Shown here: positions 24,081 to 35,337 of the stretch, piece by piece | How the letters are laid out: every line of letters starts with the position of its first letter | Numbering within the stretch: position 1 is the first letter of the stretch | Assembly (NCBI RefSeq): GCF_036320965.1 | Contig: NC_092250.1 | Coordinates: 15,570,100-15,634,099 of the forward strand | Length of the DNA stretch: 64,000 bases | Source of the DNA: Panulirus ornatus | Taxonomy: Eukaryota; Arthropoda; Malacostraca; Decapoda; Palinuridae | Direction: 5' to 3' | The notes under the pieces: model-generated | The model's input: only the letters and a program-made list of their open reading frames with translations | What the model was told of the DNA's origin: nothing | Database searches by the model: none | Made by a program: the position numbers and the translations under genes

Positions 24081-25211
24081 CACTAAGATATGATCTTTTT
24101 TTTTTTTTTTTTGCTTTGTCGCTGTCTCCTGCGTTTGCGAGGTAGCGCAAGGAAACAGACGAAAGAAATGGCCCAACCCACCCCCATACACATGTATATA
24201 CATACGTCCACACACGCAAATATACATACCTACACAGCTTTCCATGGTTTACCAGAGATGCTTCACATGCCCTGATTCAATCCACTGACAGCACATCAAC
24301 CCCGGTATACCACATCGATCCAATTCACTCTATTCCTTGCCCTCCTTTCACCCTCCTGCATGTTCAGGCCCCGATCACACAAAATCTTTTTCACTCCATC
24401 TTTCCACCTCCAATTTGGTCTCCCACTTCTCCTCATTCCCTCCACCTCCGACACATATATCCTCTTGGTCAATCTTTCCTCACTCATTCTCTCCATGTGC
24501 CCAAACCATTTCAAAACACCCTCTTCTGCTCTCTCAACCACGCTCTTTTTATTTCCACACATCTCTCTTACCCTTACATTACTTACTCGATCAAACCACC
24601 TCACACCACACATTGTCCTCAAACATCTCATTTCCAGCACATCCATCCTCCTGCGCACAACTCTATCCATAGCCCACGCCTCACAACCATACAACATTGT
24701 TGGAACCACTATTCCTTCAAACATACCCATTTTTGCTTTCCGAGATAATGTTCTTGATTTCCACACATTCTTCAAGGCTCCCAGGATTTTCGCCCCCTCC
24801 CCCACCCTATAATCCACTTCCGCTTCCATGGTTCCATCCGCTGCCAGATCCACTCCCAGATATCTAAAACACTTTACTTCCTCCAGTTTTTCTCCATTCA
24901 AACTTACCTCCCAATTGACTTGACCCCCAACCCTACAGTACCTAATTACCTTGCTCTTATTCACATTTACTCTTAACTTTCTTCTTTCACACACTTTACC
25001 AAACTCAGTCACCAGCTTCTGCAGTTTCTCACATGAATCAGCCACCAGCGCTGTATCATCAGGGAACAACAACTGACTCACTTCCCAAGCTCTCTCATCC
25101 CCAACAGACTTCATACTTGCCCCTCTTTCCAAAACTCTTGCATTCACCTCCCTAACAACCCCATCCATAAATAAATTAAACAACCATGGAGACATCACAC
25201 TAAGATATGAT
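24081..25211 (-). mobile_element. 5'-truncated RTE-A (short-UTR subfamily) with 14-bp target-site duplication
   Basis: The element proper is 24,095-25,197, flanked by the direct repeat CACTAAGATATGAT at 24,081-24,094 and 25,198-25,211, the signature of target-primed reverse transcription. The tail is a pure T run (poly(A) on the sense strand). The 3' UTR has the internal deletion typical of this subfamily. The coding part is an open frame of about 318 residues (24,296-25,252), from WLFNLFMDGVVREVNARVLE through FPDDTALVADSCEKLQK to VNWIDVVYRG. Motif C has Pro in place of the usual Ala (FPDD). Confidence 0.93.
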
Positions 25212-25666
25212 ATATGATAGAAAATGAAATTATGGCTAGAAGTTCTATTCAAGGTTAAAAAGTATTAGAATTATAAAATTAAATCTGAGAATATCACAAA
25301 AAATACCACATGAAATACCATATAAAGAGTTATCTATTGCGCCCAGAAGCTATACTACAGAGGAGATACAGCGTCTTTAGAGGTTGAACAGTAGAATAGT
25401 TTTTGATGCAAATGATTTCCTGGATCTTATCAGGGCACTGTGTAGGCAGAGACAGTCCTCTTCCTGACCTTAAAAATACATAATATTGGTACAGCGGGTG
25501 AATTGCATCTTGCATGATCATCTCCATCTGCTTTATTGCACATTCCTGATACAGCATATCTAATGTCTTATTGTTTACACCCAATTTCCTATCTTTCTTA
25601 ACAATTTCTCAAGTCTATTTTTATCTATACTTTTAACTTGCCATACCAGGTAGTAATTGAAAAAAT
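25212..25666 (-). pseudogene. AT-rich stretch with possible C-terminal fragment of another LINE
   Basis: A minus-strand frame of 84 residues (25,330-25,584) contains HPLYQYYVFLRSGRGLSLP. It resembles the conserved C-terminal tail of CR1/jockey-like LINEs, where a HPL..YF.FL.SGRRL pattern is common. Recognition is from one motif only. The rest of this stretch shows no recognisable feature. Confidence 0.35.
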
Positions 25667-27376
25667 AAAATTGACAGAGAAGAGGTAGTAAAAGCTTTGC
25701 GGAAGATGAAAGCCGGCAAGGCAGCAGGTCTGGATGGTATTGCAGTGGAATTTATTAAGAAAGGGGGTGACTGTATTGTTGACTGGTTGGTAAGGTTATT
25801 TAATGTATGTATGACTCATGGTGAGGTGCCTGAGGATTGGCGGAATGCGTGCATAGTGCCATTGTACAAAGGCAAAGGGGATAAGAGTGAGTGCTCAAAT
25901 TACAGAGGTATAAGTTTGTTGAGTATTCCTGGTAAATTATATGGGAGGGTATTGATTGAGAGGGTGAAGGCATGTACAGAGCATCAGATTGGGGAAGAGC
26001 AGTGCGGTTTCAGAAGTGGTAGAGGATGTGTGGATCAGGTGTTTGCTTTGAAGAATGTATGTGAGAAATACTTAGAAAAGCAAATGGATTTGTATGTAGC
26101 ATTTATGGATCTGGAGAAGGCATATGATAGAGTTGATAGAGATGCTCTGTGGAAGGTATTAAGAATATATGGTGTGGGAGGCAAGTTGTTAGAAGCAGTG
26201 AAAAGTTTTTATCGAGGATGTAAGGCATGTGTACGTGTAGGAAGAGAGGAAAGTGATTGGTTCTCAGTGAATGTAGGTTTGCGCCAGGGGTGTGTGATGT
26301 CTCCATGGTTGTTTAATTTGTTTATGGATGGGGTTGTAAGGGAGGTAAATGCAAGAGTCCTGGAAAGAGGGGCAAGTATGAAGTCTGTTGGGGATGAGAG
26401 AGCTTGGGAAGTGAGTCAGTTGTTGTTCGCTGATGATACAGCGCTGGTGGCTGATTCATGTGAGAAACTGCAGAAGCTGGTGACTGAGTTTGGTAAAGTG
26501 TGTGGAAGAAGAAAGTTGAGAGTAAATGTGAATAAGAGCAAGGTTATTAGGTACAGTAGGGGTGAGGGTCAAGTCAATTGGGAGGTGAGTTTGAATGGAG
26601 AAAAACTGGAGGAAGTGAAGTGTTTTAGATATCTGGGAGTGGATCTGTCAGCGGATGGAACCATGGAAGCGGAAGTGGATCATAGGGTGGGGGAGGGGGC
26701 GAAAATTTTGGGAGCCTTGAAAAATGTGTGGAAGTCGAGAACATTATCTCGGAAAGCAAAAATGGGTATGTTTGAGGGAATAGTGGTTCCAACAATGTTG
26801 TATGGTTGCGAGGCGTGGGCTATGGATAGAGATGTGCGCAGGAGGATGGATGTGCTGGAAATGAGATGTTTGAGGACAATGTGTGGTGTGAGGTGGTTTG
26901 ATCGAGTAAGTAACGTAAGGGTAAGAGAGATGTGTGGAAATAAAAAGAGCGTGGTTGAGAGAGCAGAAGAGGGTGTTTTGAAATGGTTTGGGCACATGGA
27001 GAGAATGAGTGAGGAGAGATTGACCAAGAGGATATATGTGTCGGAGGTGGAGGGAACGAGGAGAAGAGGGAGACCAAATTGGAGGTGGAAAGATGGAGTG
27101 AAAAAGATTTTGTGTGATCGGGGCCTGAACATGCAGGAGGGTGAAAGGAGGGCAAGAAATAGAGTGAATTGGAGTCATGTGGTATACAGGGGTTGACGTG
27201 CTGTCAGTGGATTGAGGCAGGGCGTGTGGGGCGTCTGGGGTGGACCGTGGAAGGCTGTGTGGGTATGTATATTTGCGTGTGTGGACGTTTGTATGTACAT
27301 GTGTATGGGGGGGGGGGGCCATTTCTTTCGTCTGTTTCCTTGCGCTACCTCGCAAACGCGGGAGACAGCGACAAAG

Positions 27377-27413
<37 letters not shown>

Positions 27414-27414
27414 C
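25667..27414 (+). mobile_element. 5'-truncated RTE-A (short-UTR subfamily), 499-residue open frame, with target-site duplication
   Basis: Element 25,676-27,409, flanked by AAAATTGAC at 25,667-25,675 and 27,406-27,414 (the A-rich side is ambiguous because the tail is poly(A)). The frame 25,697-27,196 is open for 499 residues. It holds the full reverse transcriptase (KAAGLDGIAVEF, GEVPEDWRNACIVPLYKGKG, FMDLEKAYDRVDRDALWKV, LRQGCVMSPWLFNLFMDGV, FADDTALVADS) and C-terminus (GRPNWRWKDGVKKIL, VNWSHVVYRG). The endonuclease is missing, so it cannot be autonomous. The 3' UTR has the short form and ends in the intact hairpin then about 30 A. It differs from the copy at 61,309 at only about six residues. 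Confidence 0.95.
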
Positions 27415-27549
27415 TCTATGGTTGACCTATAAAAAAGATTAATTATTGCATTGTTTATATGTGAACTATTTAAGATACATACAAAAAAAATCTTTGAAAA
27501 CATTTCATACCTATCATATCAGTATTTGCACCACCTTTAAACTGGTTAT

Positions 27550-28047
27550 CTTTGATAAAGCCTAGATACTCGTACTGACTCACTTTTTCTACATTTTTCA
27601 TCTTCAATTGCAATTAAGTCTGGTACATGAAGTTTTTTGTCCTAAAATCTATCACCATCTCTTCAGTTTTCTTTATATTCAAGTGCAGTAATTTGTTTTA
27701 CACCAATCAACAAAGCAACTAACCTGTGCGATATAATCATTACAATTATCATTTACTATTTTTCCTAAGATTACTATATCAGCATATTTTAAAATAATGC
27801 AGTTCTTAAACACACTTCTACAGTCATCAGTATACAAACTGAACAAAGTGGGGAATATAACACATCCTTGGGGTGTACCTGAATTGGTAAAAATTATTTT
27901 GGACTTAAAGTTATCTATCTTGGTATACTTTGGTCTCTGTGTTAAATAAAAAGCTGAAGAGCCATTTCATAGTTACAGGTTACATCCATCCCTAATACTT
28001 TAACAAAATATGTGGCTGGATTGTATTAAAGGCAAAGCTAAAATCAA
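27550..28047 (-). pseudogene. L2/CR1-like LINE reverse-transcriptase fragment
   Basis: Minus-strand reading from about 28,045 downward gives DFSFAFNTIQPHILLK, then SGTPQGCVIFPTLFSLYTDDC (in two frames) and KYADIVILGK near 27,790, followed by a FVDWCKTNY block. The pattern FNTIQPH, GTPQGC and YAD(D) is the A-B-C motif order of L2/CR1-type LINEs. Motif C has lost one Asp (YAD-I). Heavily decayed. Confidence 0.65.
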
Positions 28048-28258
28048 CTGCCACATTACTTACCTTCGCATTTAAATCACCCATCACTAATACATGGTCT
28101 CGAGCACCAAAACTGCAGACAAATTCACTCCACTGCTCCCAAAACACTTGCCTCATGATCTTTCTTCTCACAGCCAGGTACATAAGCACCAATAATCAAC
28201 CGTCTCTCGCCATCCACTTTCACTTTTACCTACATCAATCTGGAATTTACTTCCTTAG
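28048..28258 (-). pseudogene. RTE-A endonuclease fragment inside older LINE debris
   Basis: The minus strand matches RTE-A around MGDLNAKVSNVAV and the YAPGHEKKDHERQ block, with substitutions (28,058-28,192). It sits exactly between the L2-like fragment and the next LINE (LINE-B), so its edges mark a join. Confidence 0.75.
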
Positions 28259-31170
28259 TAATTCATTGAAAAAAGACCGATTTCACAGTAAAAACTACAG
28301 ACTTTTGTCCACATTTAATAATGAGTACATTATAAAGAAGAGAGCTCACAATTATTTCTATACCCAGTGAGTCTCCATGTGCAAGACCTTATAAACATAT
28401 CTACACAACATATCACAGTGAGCTCCCTCATTCAACTAACTGTCCACAGGCGAAAAATTTAACAGCATAAAACTTCTCCGACAATCATTAAGTATGGGAC
28501 ACTCTAGCAGAACGTGAGTCTCATTCTGAACTTTGCCTTGATCACAAGCACAAAGCCTAAATTCCACTGGTGTTCGACTCTATCTACCAGTTTCTATTTT
28601 CAGATTATGAGACATGAAATGCAATCTTGTAAATGCTATATGGGCATGGTCTGGTATACAATCTTTACTACAGCAAACATTATGATCAAAGAGTTTGGGA
28701 TTTAGTAATGACCTGTATGTAACATATTTAGTACTTGAAAAATGCTTGTTTCGTATTGAGATCTTAATTAATTCTAGAGGGTCAAAAACAATAGTAAAAA
28801 TCCATCACCTGAATAAATTTATACCCTCCCATATCATGCTTTTTACACAGGTCACATACACAAGCAAATGGTTCATCCATATCAAGTGACAGTAACTTTT
28901 CTTTAAGAATAAGGTTCTCTTTTTACACATAAGTTATTGAACTGGCGGCATTCCCGACTCAACCAAACATAAATTAGCACAAGTATTTTCCCTTATCCCT
29001 ACAAGGCATTTTACTAATTGGTTATAATGACTAATTTCTCACTTAGTATTCAAGGTAAATCAGGTCTCGAAACTAAACAACAATGATAACATAGCAGCGT
29101 TAAAGACTTTTAGTTTGTTTACAAATGGCGTGTCATTATTCTTATAACAGAAAATACCAAATATATTCACTAAGACTGACATTTCCACATCATGAAGTGA
29201 TAGAACTGAGCTTGTTTTATTGTCATCCAAGATATAAGTATTTAGGACAATACTTTATCTCAACAGTGCTGCTCTAAAAGGATAACTTATCATTATCATC
29301 TCCATTTATTATGAAAAATTTTGATTTTATTCAAAATCATCAGATACTCATTACAATACTCAAGTAGATTATCAAATTTCCTTCTACACATATCTCCAGA
29401 GTTTGCAAGTATGACAGCGGCATCCATTAATAATAAACAGGTAAAGTCCCTAAGAAACCGTCATCAGGAAGTTTGCTTTATCATCTTTACCATATTATCA
29501 ATATAAATAATAAGCAACAAGCAGCTGGTTGGTGCACCTTGTCACTCTCCAACAGATGAAGATATTACAATTGATTTTAGTATATTTCATGTAAATTTAT
29601 GTGTAGCGCTAAGAGCCATGAGCATAACCTTACCACATCCCAAAGATTTTAGATGACTAACTTATGTCATGGGACTCTGTCATAAGCTTTGCTAAAATCA
29701 ACAAAAAGAATGTACAGATTTTCCTTTTTCCCTTGATCATAATCAATCAGTAATCTAAGGCACATCATTTGCTCTAAATATCCTTGGCCTTTTTTTTGTG
29801 CCACCTTGGCATTTATCGATAAAGCACCATAGTTATAATCTACTTAATATTAAGAGGCCATATACTTTAGCAATGGTGACTATGATACTTATACCTCTAA
29901 AACTGAGGCAGTGTAATCTACTGACTTAAACAAAGTAATCAACTTGTCTTGTTGCCATGAAATGGGGTAAAACATGCCAAAAAAAAAAAGTAATCAACTT
30001 GTCTTGCTGCCATGAAATGGGGTAAAACATACCAAAAAAAAAAAAAGTAATCAACTTGTCTTGTTGCTATGAAATGGGGTAAAACATACCAAAAAAAAAA
30101 AGTAATCAACTTGTCTTGTTGCCATGAAATGGGGTAAAACATACCAAAAAAAAAGTAATCAACTTGTCTTGTTGCCATGAAATGGGGTAAAACATACCAA
30201 AAACAAAAGTAATCAACTTGTCTTGCTGTCATGAAATGGGGTAAAACATACAAAAAAAAAAGAAGTAATCAACTTGTTGCCATGAAAAGGGGTAAAACAT
30301 ACCAAAAAAAAAAGTAATCAACTAGTCTTGCTGCCATGAAATGGGGTAAAACCAAAAAAAAAAAAAAAAAAAAAAAAAAAGGTAATCAACTTGTCTTGCT
30401 GCCATGAAATGGGGTAAAACATACCAAAAAAAAAAAGTAATCAACTTGTTGCCATGAAATGGGGTAAAACATACCACCATACCAAATACATTTAAGAGGA
30501 ACATAAACCATGTCAGGCAATCTAGTCACTAATGCTGGACATACTCCGTTAAAACTCTTATTTGTATTTAACTTTTTCATGGCAACTTCCAACTCTTCTT
30601 GGGTATGTGGATCATCCAACACTGGATTATATGGAGTAGTTTCCAACTCAATATCATTACTGTATATATTTGTGCACTCTGGTTATTAGGATTTAATAAT
30701 TTTTCCAAATGTGACAAACTCAGTATTATTAGGCTGAACAGCACCATGATTAGAAACCTTTCCTTTCCAGTTTATGGCTTTCCAAATACCTTTTTTATCA
30801 TTTGTATTTAAAAGTCTCTTCCATCTACAATTGATAATGTTCCATCCATTACCATGTTCATTATTTGTTTAATCCAATCTCTAGACACCTCATCAATAAT
30901 GTGACATCCTACATTTAACACATCAGACAGATTTTAAACCTCTCCATTATAGAAATCTAGTGGCGGGTTATCCTCCATAAAAGTGCTAGAACTATGACAT
31001 CCACCACTCTGTGCAGAATATTTTTCTCAGGCAAGCATGTGACAGATGGCCTGTAATATGTTCGGCCTAAGCAACTTGCTCTTTCTGATGAAAGTAATTC
31101 AGACGAGTTGGTGATAACTAAGGTCAAGCTCTACACAAAGTGGTGCATGATCTGATCCCTTGATGCACTG
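28259..31170 (-). pseudogene. LINE-B: decayed endonuclease-reverse transcriptase LINE of another family
   Basis: Minus-strand blocks in 5'-3' element order: GSDHAPLC (endonuclease, near 31,140), LDDPHTQEELEVAMKKLNTN (near 30,590), NKSFNGVCPALVTRLPDMV, YPISWQQDKLITLF (near 30,000-30,470, amplified as a minisatellite), FVDFSKAYDRVP (near 29,700), QGAPT with CYLYY (near 29,530), LLLMDDAAVILANS (near 29,430), and a C-terminal zinc-ribbon-like CACDQGKVQNETHVLLECP (near 28,550). The MDD core replaces the usual (Y/F)xDD, a form found in some RTE-related LINEs. Many stops; non-functional. Confidence 0.65.
29932..30476. repeat. Ten-copy, ~55-bp minisatellite inside LINE-B
   Basis: Tandem units begin with GTAATCAACTTGTCTTG and end with a GGGGTAAAACATACC then A-run. 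Starts fall near 29,935, 29,990, 30,047, 30,102, 30,155, 30,209, 30,264, 30,314, 30,382 and 30,437. The A-run length varies from about 5 to over 25 and explains most length variation. On the minus strand the unit encodes the LINE-B stretch YPISWQQDKLITFF repeatedly. Confidence 0.95.
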
Positions 31171-31184
31171 GTTCACCTACAACT

Positions 31185-31560
31185 TCTTAACACTATCACA
31201 CACTCCCACAATTCCTGCTTCAGGAATAGTGCTACTCCTTCCATAGCTCTTGTCCTCTTACCAACTCCTGACTTTACTCCCAAGACATTTCCATAGCATT
31301 CTTCCCTGTACCCTTGAGCTTCATTTCACTCAGCACCAGAACATCCAGGTTTCTTTCCTAAAACTTACAATCTATCTTTTCATCTTGGTTTCATCCACAC
31401 ACATTCAGATACCTCAATCTGAGCTTTCTAGAAGCATGAGCACTCCCCACTTGACTCCTATATCTGTTTCCACTTTTAGCAATTGAAATAAAAGAAGGGG
31501 TGGGTTTCCAGCCCTTTAGTCACCTTCTATGACATGTGGGGAGTATGGAGCTTGAATTTT
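31185..31560 (-). pseudogene. RTE-A 5' end: leader and start of endonuclease
   Basis: The minus strand matches the RTE-A 5' leader and the first ~120 residues of the endonuclease, in the same order as 34,860-35,200 but more diverged. The body downstream is missing because LINE-B debris adjoins at the left. No open frame of note. Confidence 0.72.
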
Positions 31561-31574
31561 TTCTCCCCACACCA

Positions 31575-31690
31575 GGGACAGATAAGGGGGCCAAGTGAAC
31601 ACTTTTTCCTATTAGGCTCATTCCTCTCTTCTTAATGCTACCTTGCTAATGTGGGAAATGGCGAATATGTATGAAATAAATATTATTTAT
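31575..31690 (+). mobile_element. SINE-like repeat tail
   Basis: About 110 bp matching the modules at 47,992-48,097 and 59,826-59,925: GGGGGCCAAGTGA, then a CTTCTTAA.GCTACC block, a degenerate hairpin (CCTTGC TAAT GTGGG, with G-U pairs if transcribed) and GGAAATGGCGAATA. It ends in ATGAAATAAATA. Calling it SINE-like is inference from length, tail and repetition. Confidence 0.6.
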
Positions 31691-34600
31691 CTATTTATTT
31701 TGCTTTGTCACTGTCTCCCGCGTTAGCGAGGTAGCGCAAGGTAACAGACGAAAGAATGGCTCAACCCACCCACATACACATGTATATACATACACGTCCA
31801 CACACGCAAATATACATGCCTATACATCTCAACGTATACATATATATACACACACAGACATATACATATATACACATGTACATAATTCATACTGTCTGCC
31901 TTTATTCATTCCCATCGCCACCTCGCCACACATGAAATAACAACCCCCTCCCCCCTCATGTGTGCGAGGTAGCGCTAGGAAAAGACAACAAAGGCCCCAT
32001 TCGTTCACACTCAGTCTCTAGCTGTCATGTAATAATGCACCAAAACCACAGCTCCCTTTCCACATCCAGGCCCCACAGAACTTTCCATGGTTTACCCCAG
32101 ACGCTTCACATGCCCTAGTTCAATCCATTGACAGCACGTCGACACTGGTATACCACATCGTTCCAATTCACTCTATTCCTTGCACGCCTTTCACCCTCCT
32201 GCATGTTCAGGCCCCGATCACTCAAAATCTTTTTCACTCCATCTTTCCACCTCCAATTTGGTCTCCCACTTCTCATTCCCTCCACCTCTGACACATATAT
32301 CCTCTCTGTCAATCTTTCCTCACTCATTCTCTCCATGTGACCAAACCATTTCAAAACACCCTCTTCTACTCTTTCAACCAAACTCTTTTTATTACCACAC
32401 ATCTCTCTTACCCTATTATTATTTACTCGATCAAACCACCTCATACCACATATTGTCCTCAAACATCTCATTTCCAGCACATCCACCCTCCTGCGCACAA
32501 CTCTATCCACAGCCCACGCCTCGCAACCATACAACATTGTTGGAACCACTGTTCCTTCAAACATACCCACTTTTGCTTTCCGAGATAATGTCCTTGACTT
32601 CCACACATTCTTCAAGGCTCCCAGAATTTTTGCCCCCTCCCCACCCTATGAATCACTTCCGCTTCCATGATACCATCCGCTGCCAGATCTACTCCCAGAT
32701 ATCTAAAACACTTTACTTCCTCCAGTTTTTCTCCATTCAAACTTACCTCCCAGTTGACTTGAGCCTCAACCCTACTGTACCTAATAACTTTGCTCTTATT
32801 CACATTTACTCTCAACTTTCTTCTTTCACACACTTTACCAAACTCAGTCACCAGCTTCTGCAGTTTCTCACATGAATCAGCCACCAGCGCTGTATCATCA
32901 GTGAACAACAACTGACTCACTTCCCAAGCTCTCTCTTCCACAACAGACTGCATACTTGCCCCTCTTTCCAAAACTCTTGCATTCACCTTCCTAACAACCC
33001 CATCCATAAACAAATTAAACAACCATAGAGACCTCACACACCCCTGCTACAAACCTACATTCACTGAGAACCAATCACTTTCCTCTCTTCCTACTCGTAC
33101 ACATGCCTTACATCCTTGATAAAAACTTTTCACTGCTTCTAACAACTTGCCTCCCACACCATATACTCTTAATACCTTCCACAGAGCATCTCAATCAACT
33201 CTATCATATGCCTTCCCCAGATCCATAAATGGTATATACAAATCCATTTGCTTTTCTAAGTAATTCTCACATATTTTCCTCAAAGCAAACACCTGATCCA
33301 CACATCCTCTACCACTTCTGAAACCACACTGCTCTTGCCCAATCTGATGCTCTGTATATGCCTTCACCCTCTCAATCAATACCCTCCCATATAATTTACC
33401 AGGAATACTCAACAAACTTATACCTCTGTAATTTGAGCACTCACCTTTGTCCCCTTTGCCTTTGTACAATGGCACTATGCAAGCATTCCGCCAATCCTCA
33501 GGCACCTCACCTTGAATCATACATACATTAAATAACTTTACCAACCAGTCAAAAATACAGTCACCTCCTTTTTTTATAAATTCCACTGCAATACCATCCA
33601 AACCCGCTGCCCTGCCGGCTTTCATCTTCCGCAAAGCTTTTACTACCTCTTCTCCGTTTACCAAATCATTTTCCCTAACCCTCTCACTTTGCACACCATC
33701 TCAACCAAAGCACCCTATATCTGCCAATCTATCATCAAACACATTCAACAAACCTTCAAAATACTCACTTCATCTCCTTCTCACATCAGCACTACTTGTT
33801 ATCACCTACCCATTAGCCCCCTTCACTGAAGTTCCCATTTGTTCCCTTGTCTTACGCACTTTATTTACCTCCTTCCAAAACATCTTTTTATTCTCCCTAA
33901 AATTTAATGATACCCTCTCACTCCAACTCTCATTTGCCCTCTTTTTCACCTCTTGCACCTTTCTCTTGACCTCCTGCCTCTTTCTTTTATACATCTCCCA
34001 CTCATTTGCATTATTTCCCTGCAAAAATCATCCAAATGCCTCTCTCTTCTCTTTCACTAATAATCTTACTTCTTCATCCCACCACTCACTACCCTTTCCA
34101 ATCTGCCCATCTCCCACGCTTTTCATGCTACAAGCATCTTTTGCGCAAGCCATCACTGCTTCCCTAAATGCATCCCATTCCTCCCCCACTCCCCTTACCT
34201 CCTTTGTTCTCACCTTTTTCCATTCTGTACTCAGTCTCTCCTGGTACTTCCTCACACAAGTCTCCTTCCCAAGCTCACCTTCTCTCACCACTCTCTTCAC
34301 CCCAATATTCTCTCTTCTTTTCTGAAAACCTCTACAAATCTTCACCTTCGCCTCCACAAGATAATGATCAGACATCCCTCCAGTTGCACCTCTCAGCACA
34401 TTAACATCCAAAAGTCTCTCTTTTGCGCGCCTATCAATTAACACGTAATCCAATAACGCTCTCTGGCCATCTCTCCTACTTACATACATACACTTATGTA
34501 TATCTCTCTTTTTAAACCAGGTATTCCCAATCACCAGTCCTTTTTCAGCACATAAATCTACAAGCTCTTCACCATTTCCATTTACAACAATGAACACCCC

Positions 34601-35261
34601 ATGTATACCAATTATTCCCTCAACTGCCACATTACTCACCTTTGCATTCAAATCACCCATCACTATAACCTGGTCTTGTGCATCAAAACCACTAACACAC
34701 TCATTCAGCTGCTCCCAAAACACTTGCCTCTCATGATCTTTCTTCTCATGCCCAGGTGCATATACACCAATAATCACCCATCTCTCTCCATCAACTTTCA
34801 GTTTTACCCATATGAATCAAGAGTTTACTTTCTTACACTCTATCACATACTCCCACCACTCCTGTTTCAGGAGTAGTTCTACTCCTTCCCTTGCTCTTGT
34901 CCTCTCACTAACCCCTGACTTTACTCTCAAGACATTCCCAAACCACTCTTCCCCTTTACCCTTGAGCTTCATTTCATTCAGAGCCAAAACATCCAGGTTC
35001 CTTTCCTCAAACATACTACCTATCTCTCCTTTTTTCTCATCTTGGTTACATCCACACACATTTAGACACCCCAATCTGAGCCTTCGAGGAGGATGAGCAC
35101 TCCCCGCATGACTCCTTCTTCTGTTTCCCCTTTTAGAATGTTAAAATACAAGGAGGGGAGGGTTTCTAGCCCCCCACTCCCGTCCCCTTTAGTTGCTTTC
35201 TACGACACGTGAGGAATGCGTGGGAAGCATTCTCTCTCCCCTATCCCCATATATTATTTAT
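31680..35261 (-). mobile_element. Full-length RTE-A LINE, decayed ORF
   Basis: About 3.56 kb (31,691-35,250), possibly flanked by the AT-rich direct repeat ATATTATTTAT at 31,680-31,690 and 35,251-35,261 (low complexity, so weak). Coding pieces in element order: GCLNVCGCNQDEKKGEIGSM, the true start of the endonuclease (34,817-35,074); YAPGHEKKDHERQVFWEQ to GGMSDHYLVEAKVKICR (34,028-34,777); linker (33,806-34,024); GKAYDRVD and upstream reverse transcriptase (33,191-33,694); motif C FTDDTALVADS (32,612-33,037); C-terminus (32,115-32,615). Stops and frameshifts separate the pieces. It has the long 3' UTR with two CTACCTCGC motifs. Confidence 0.93.
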
Positions 35262-35271
35262 TTTATTTATT

Positions 35272-35312
35272 TTGCTTTGTCGCTGTCTCCCGCGTTTGCG
35301 AGGTATATATAT
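35272..35312 (-). pseudogene. Forty-base RTE-A 3'-terminal fragment
   Basis: Exact match to the last ~40 bases of RTE-A (hairpin and GCTTTGTCGCTGTC), cut off at GCGAGGTA by a TA-rich link. A second complete 3' end starts 66 bases further on, so this is an extremely 5'-truncated insertion or the remnant of a replaced copy. Confidence 0.85.
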
Positions 35313-35337
35313 ACATATATATTTATATTTATTTATT

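Noticed and set aside
32180..32875. A 231-residue plus-strand frame rich in His, Ser and Pro
   Set aside because: Antisense of the RTE-A C-terminal region. Many similar HPP/SS-rich frames across the window are the same shadow of minus-strand LINE copies.
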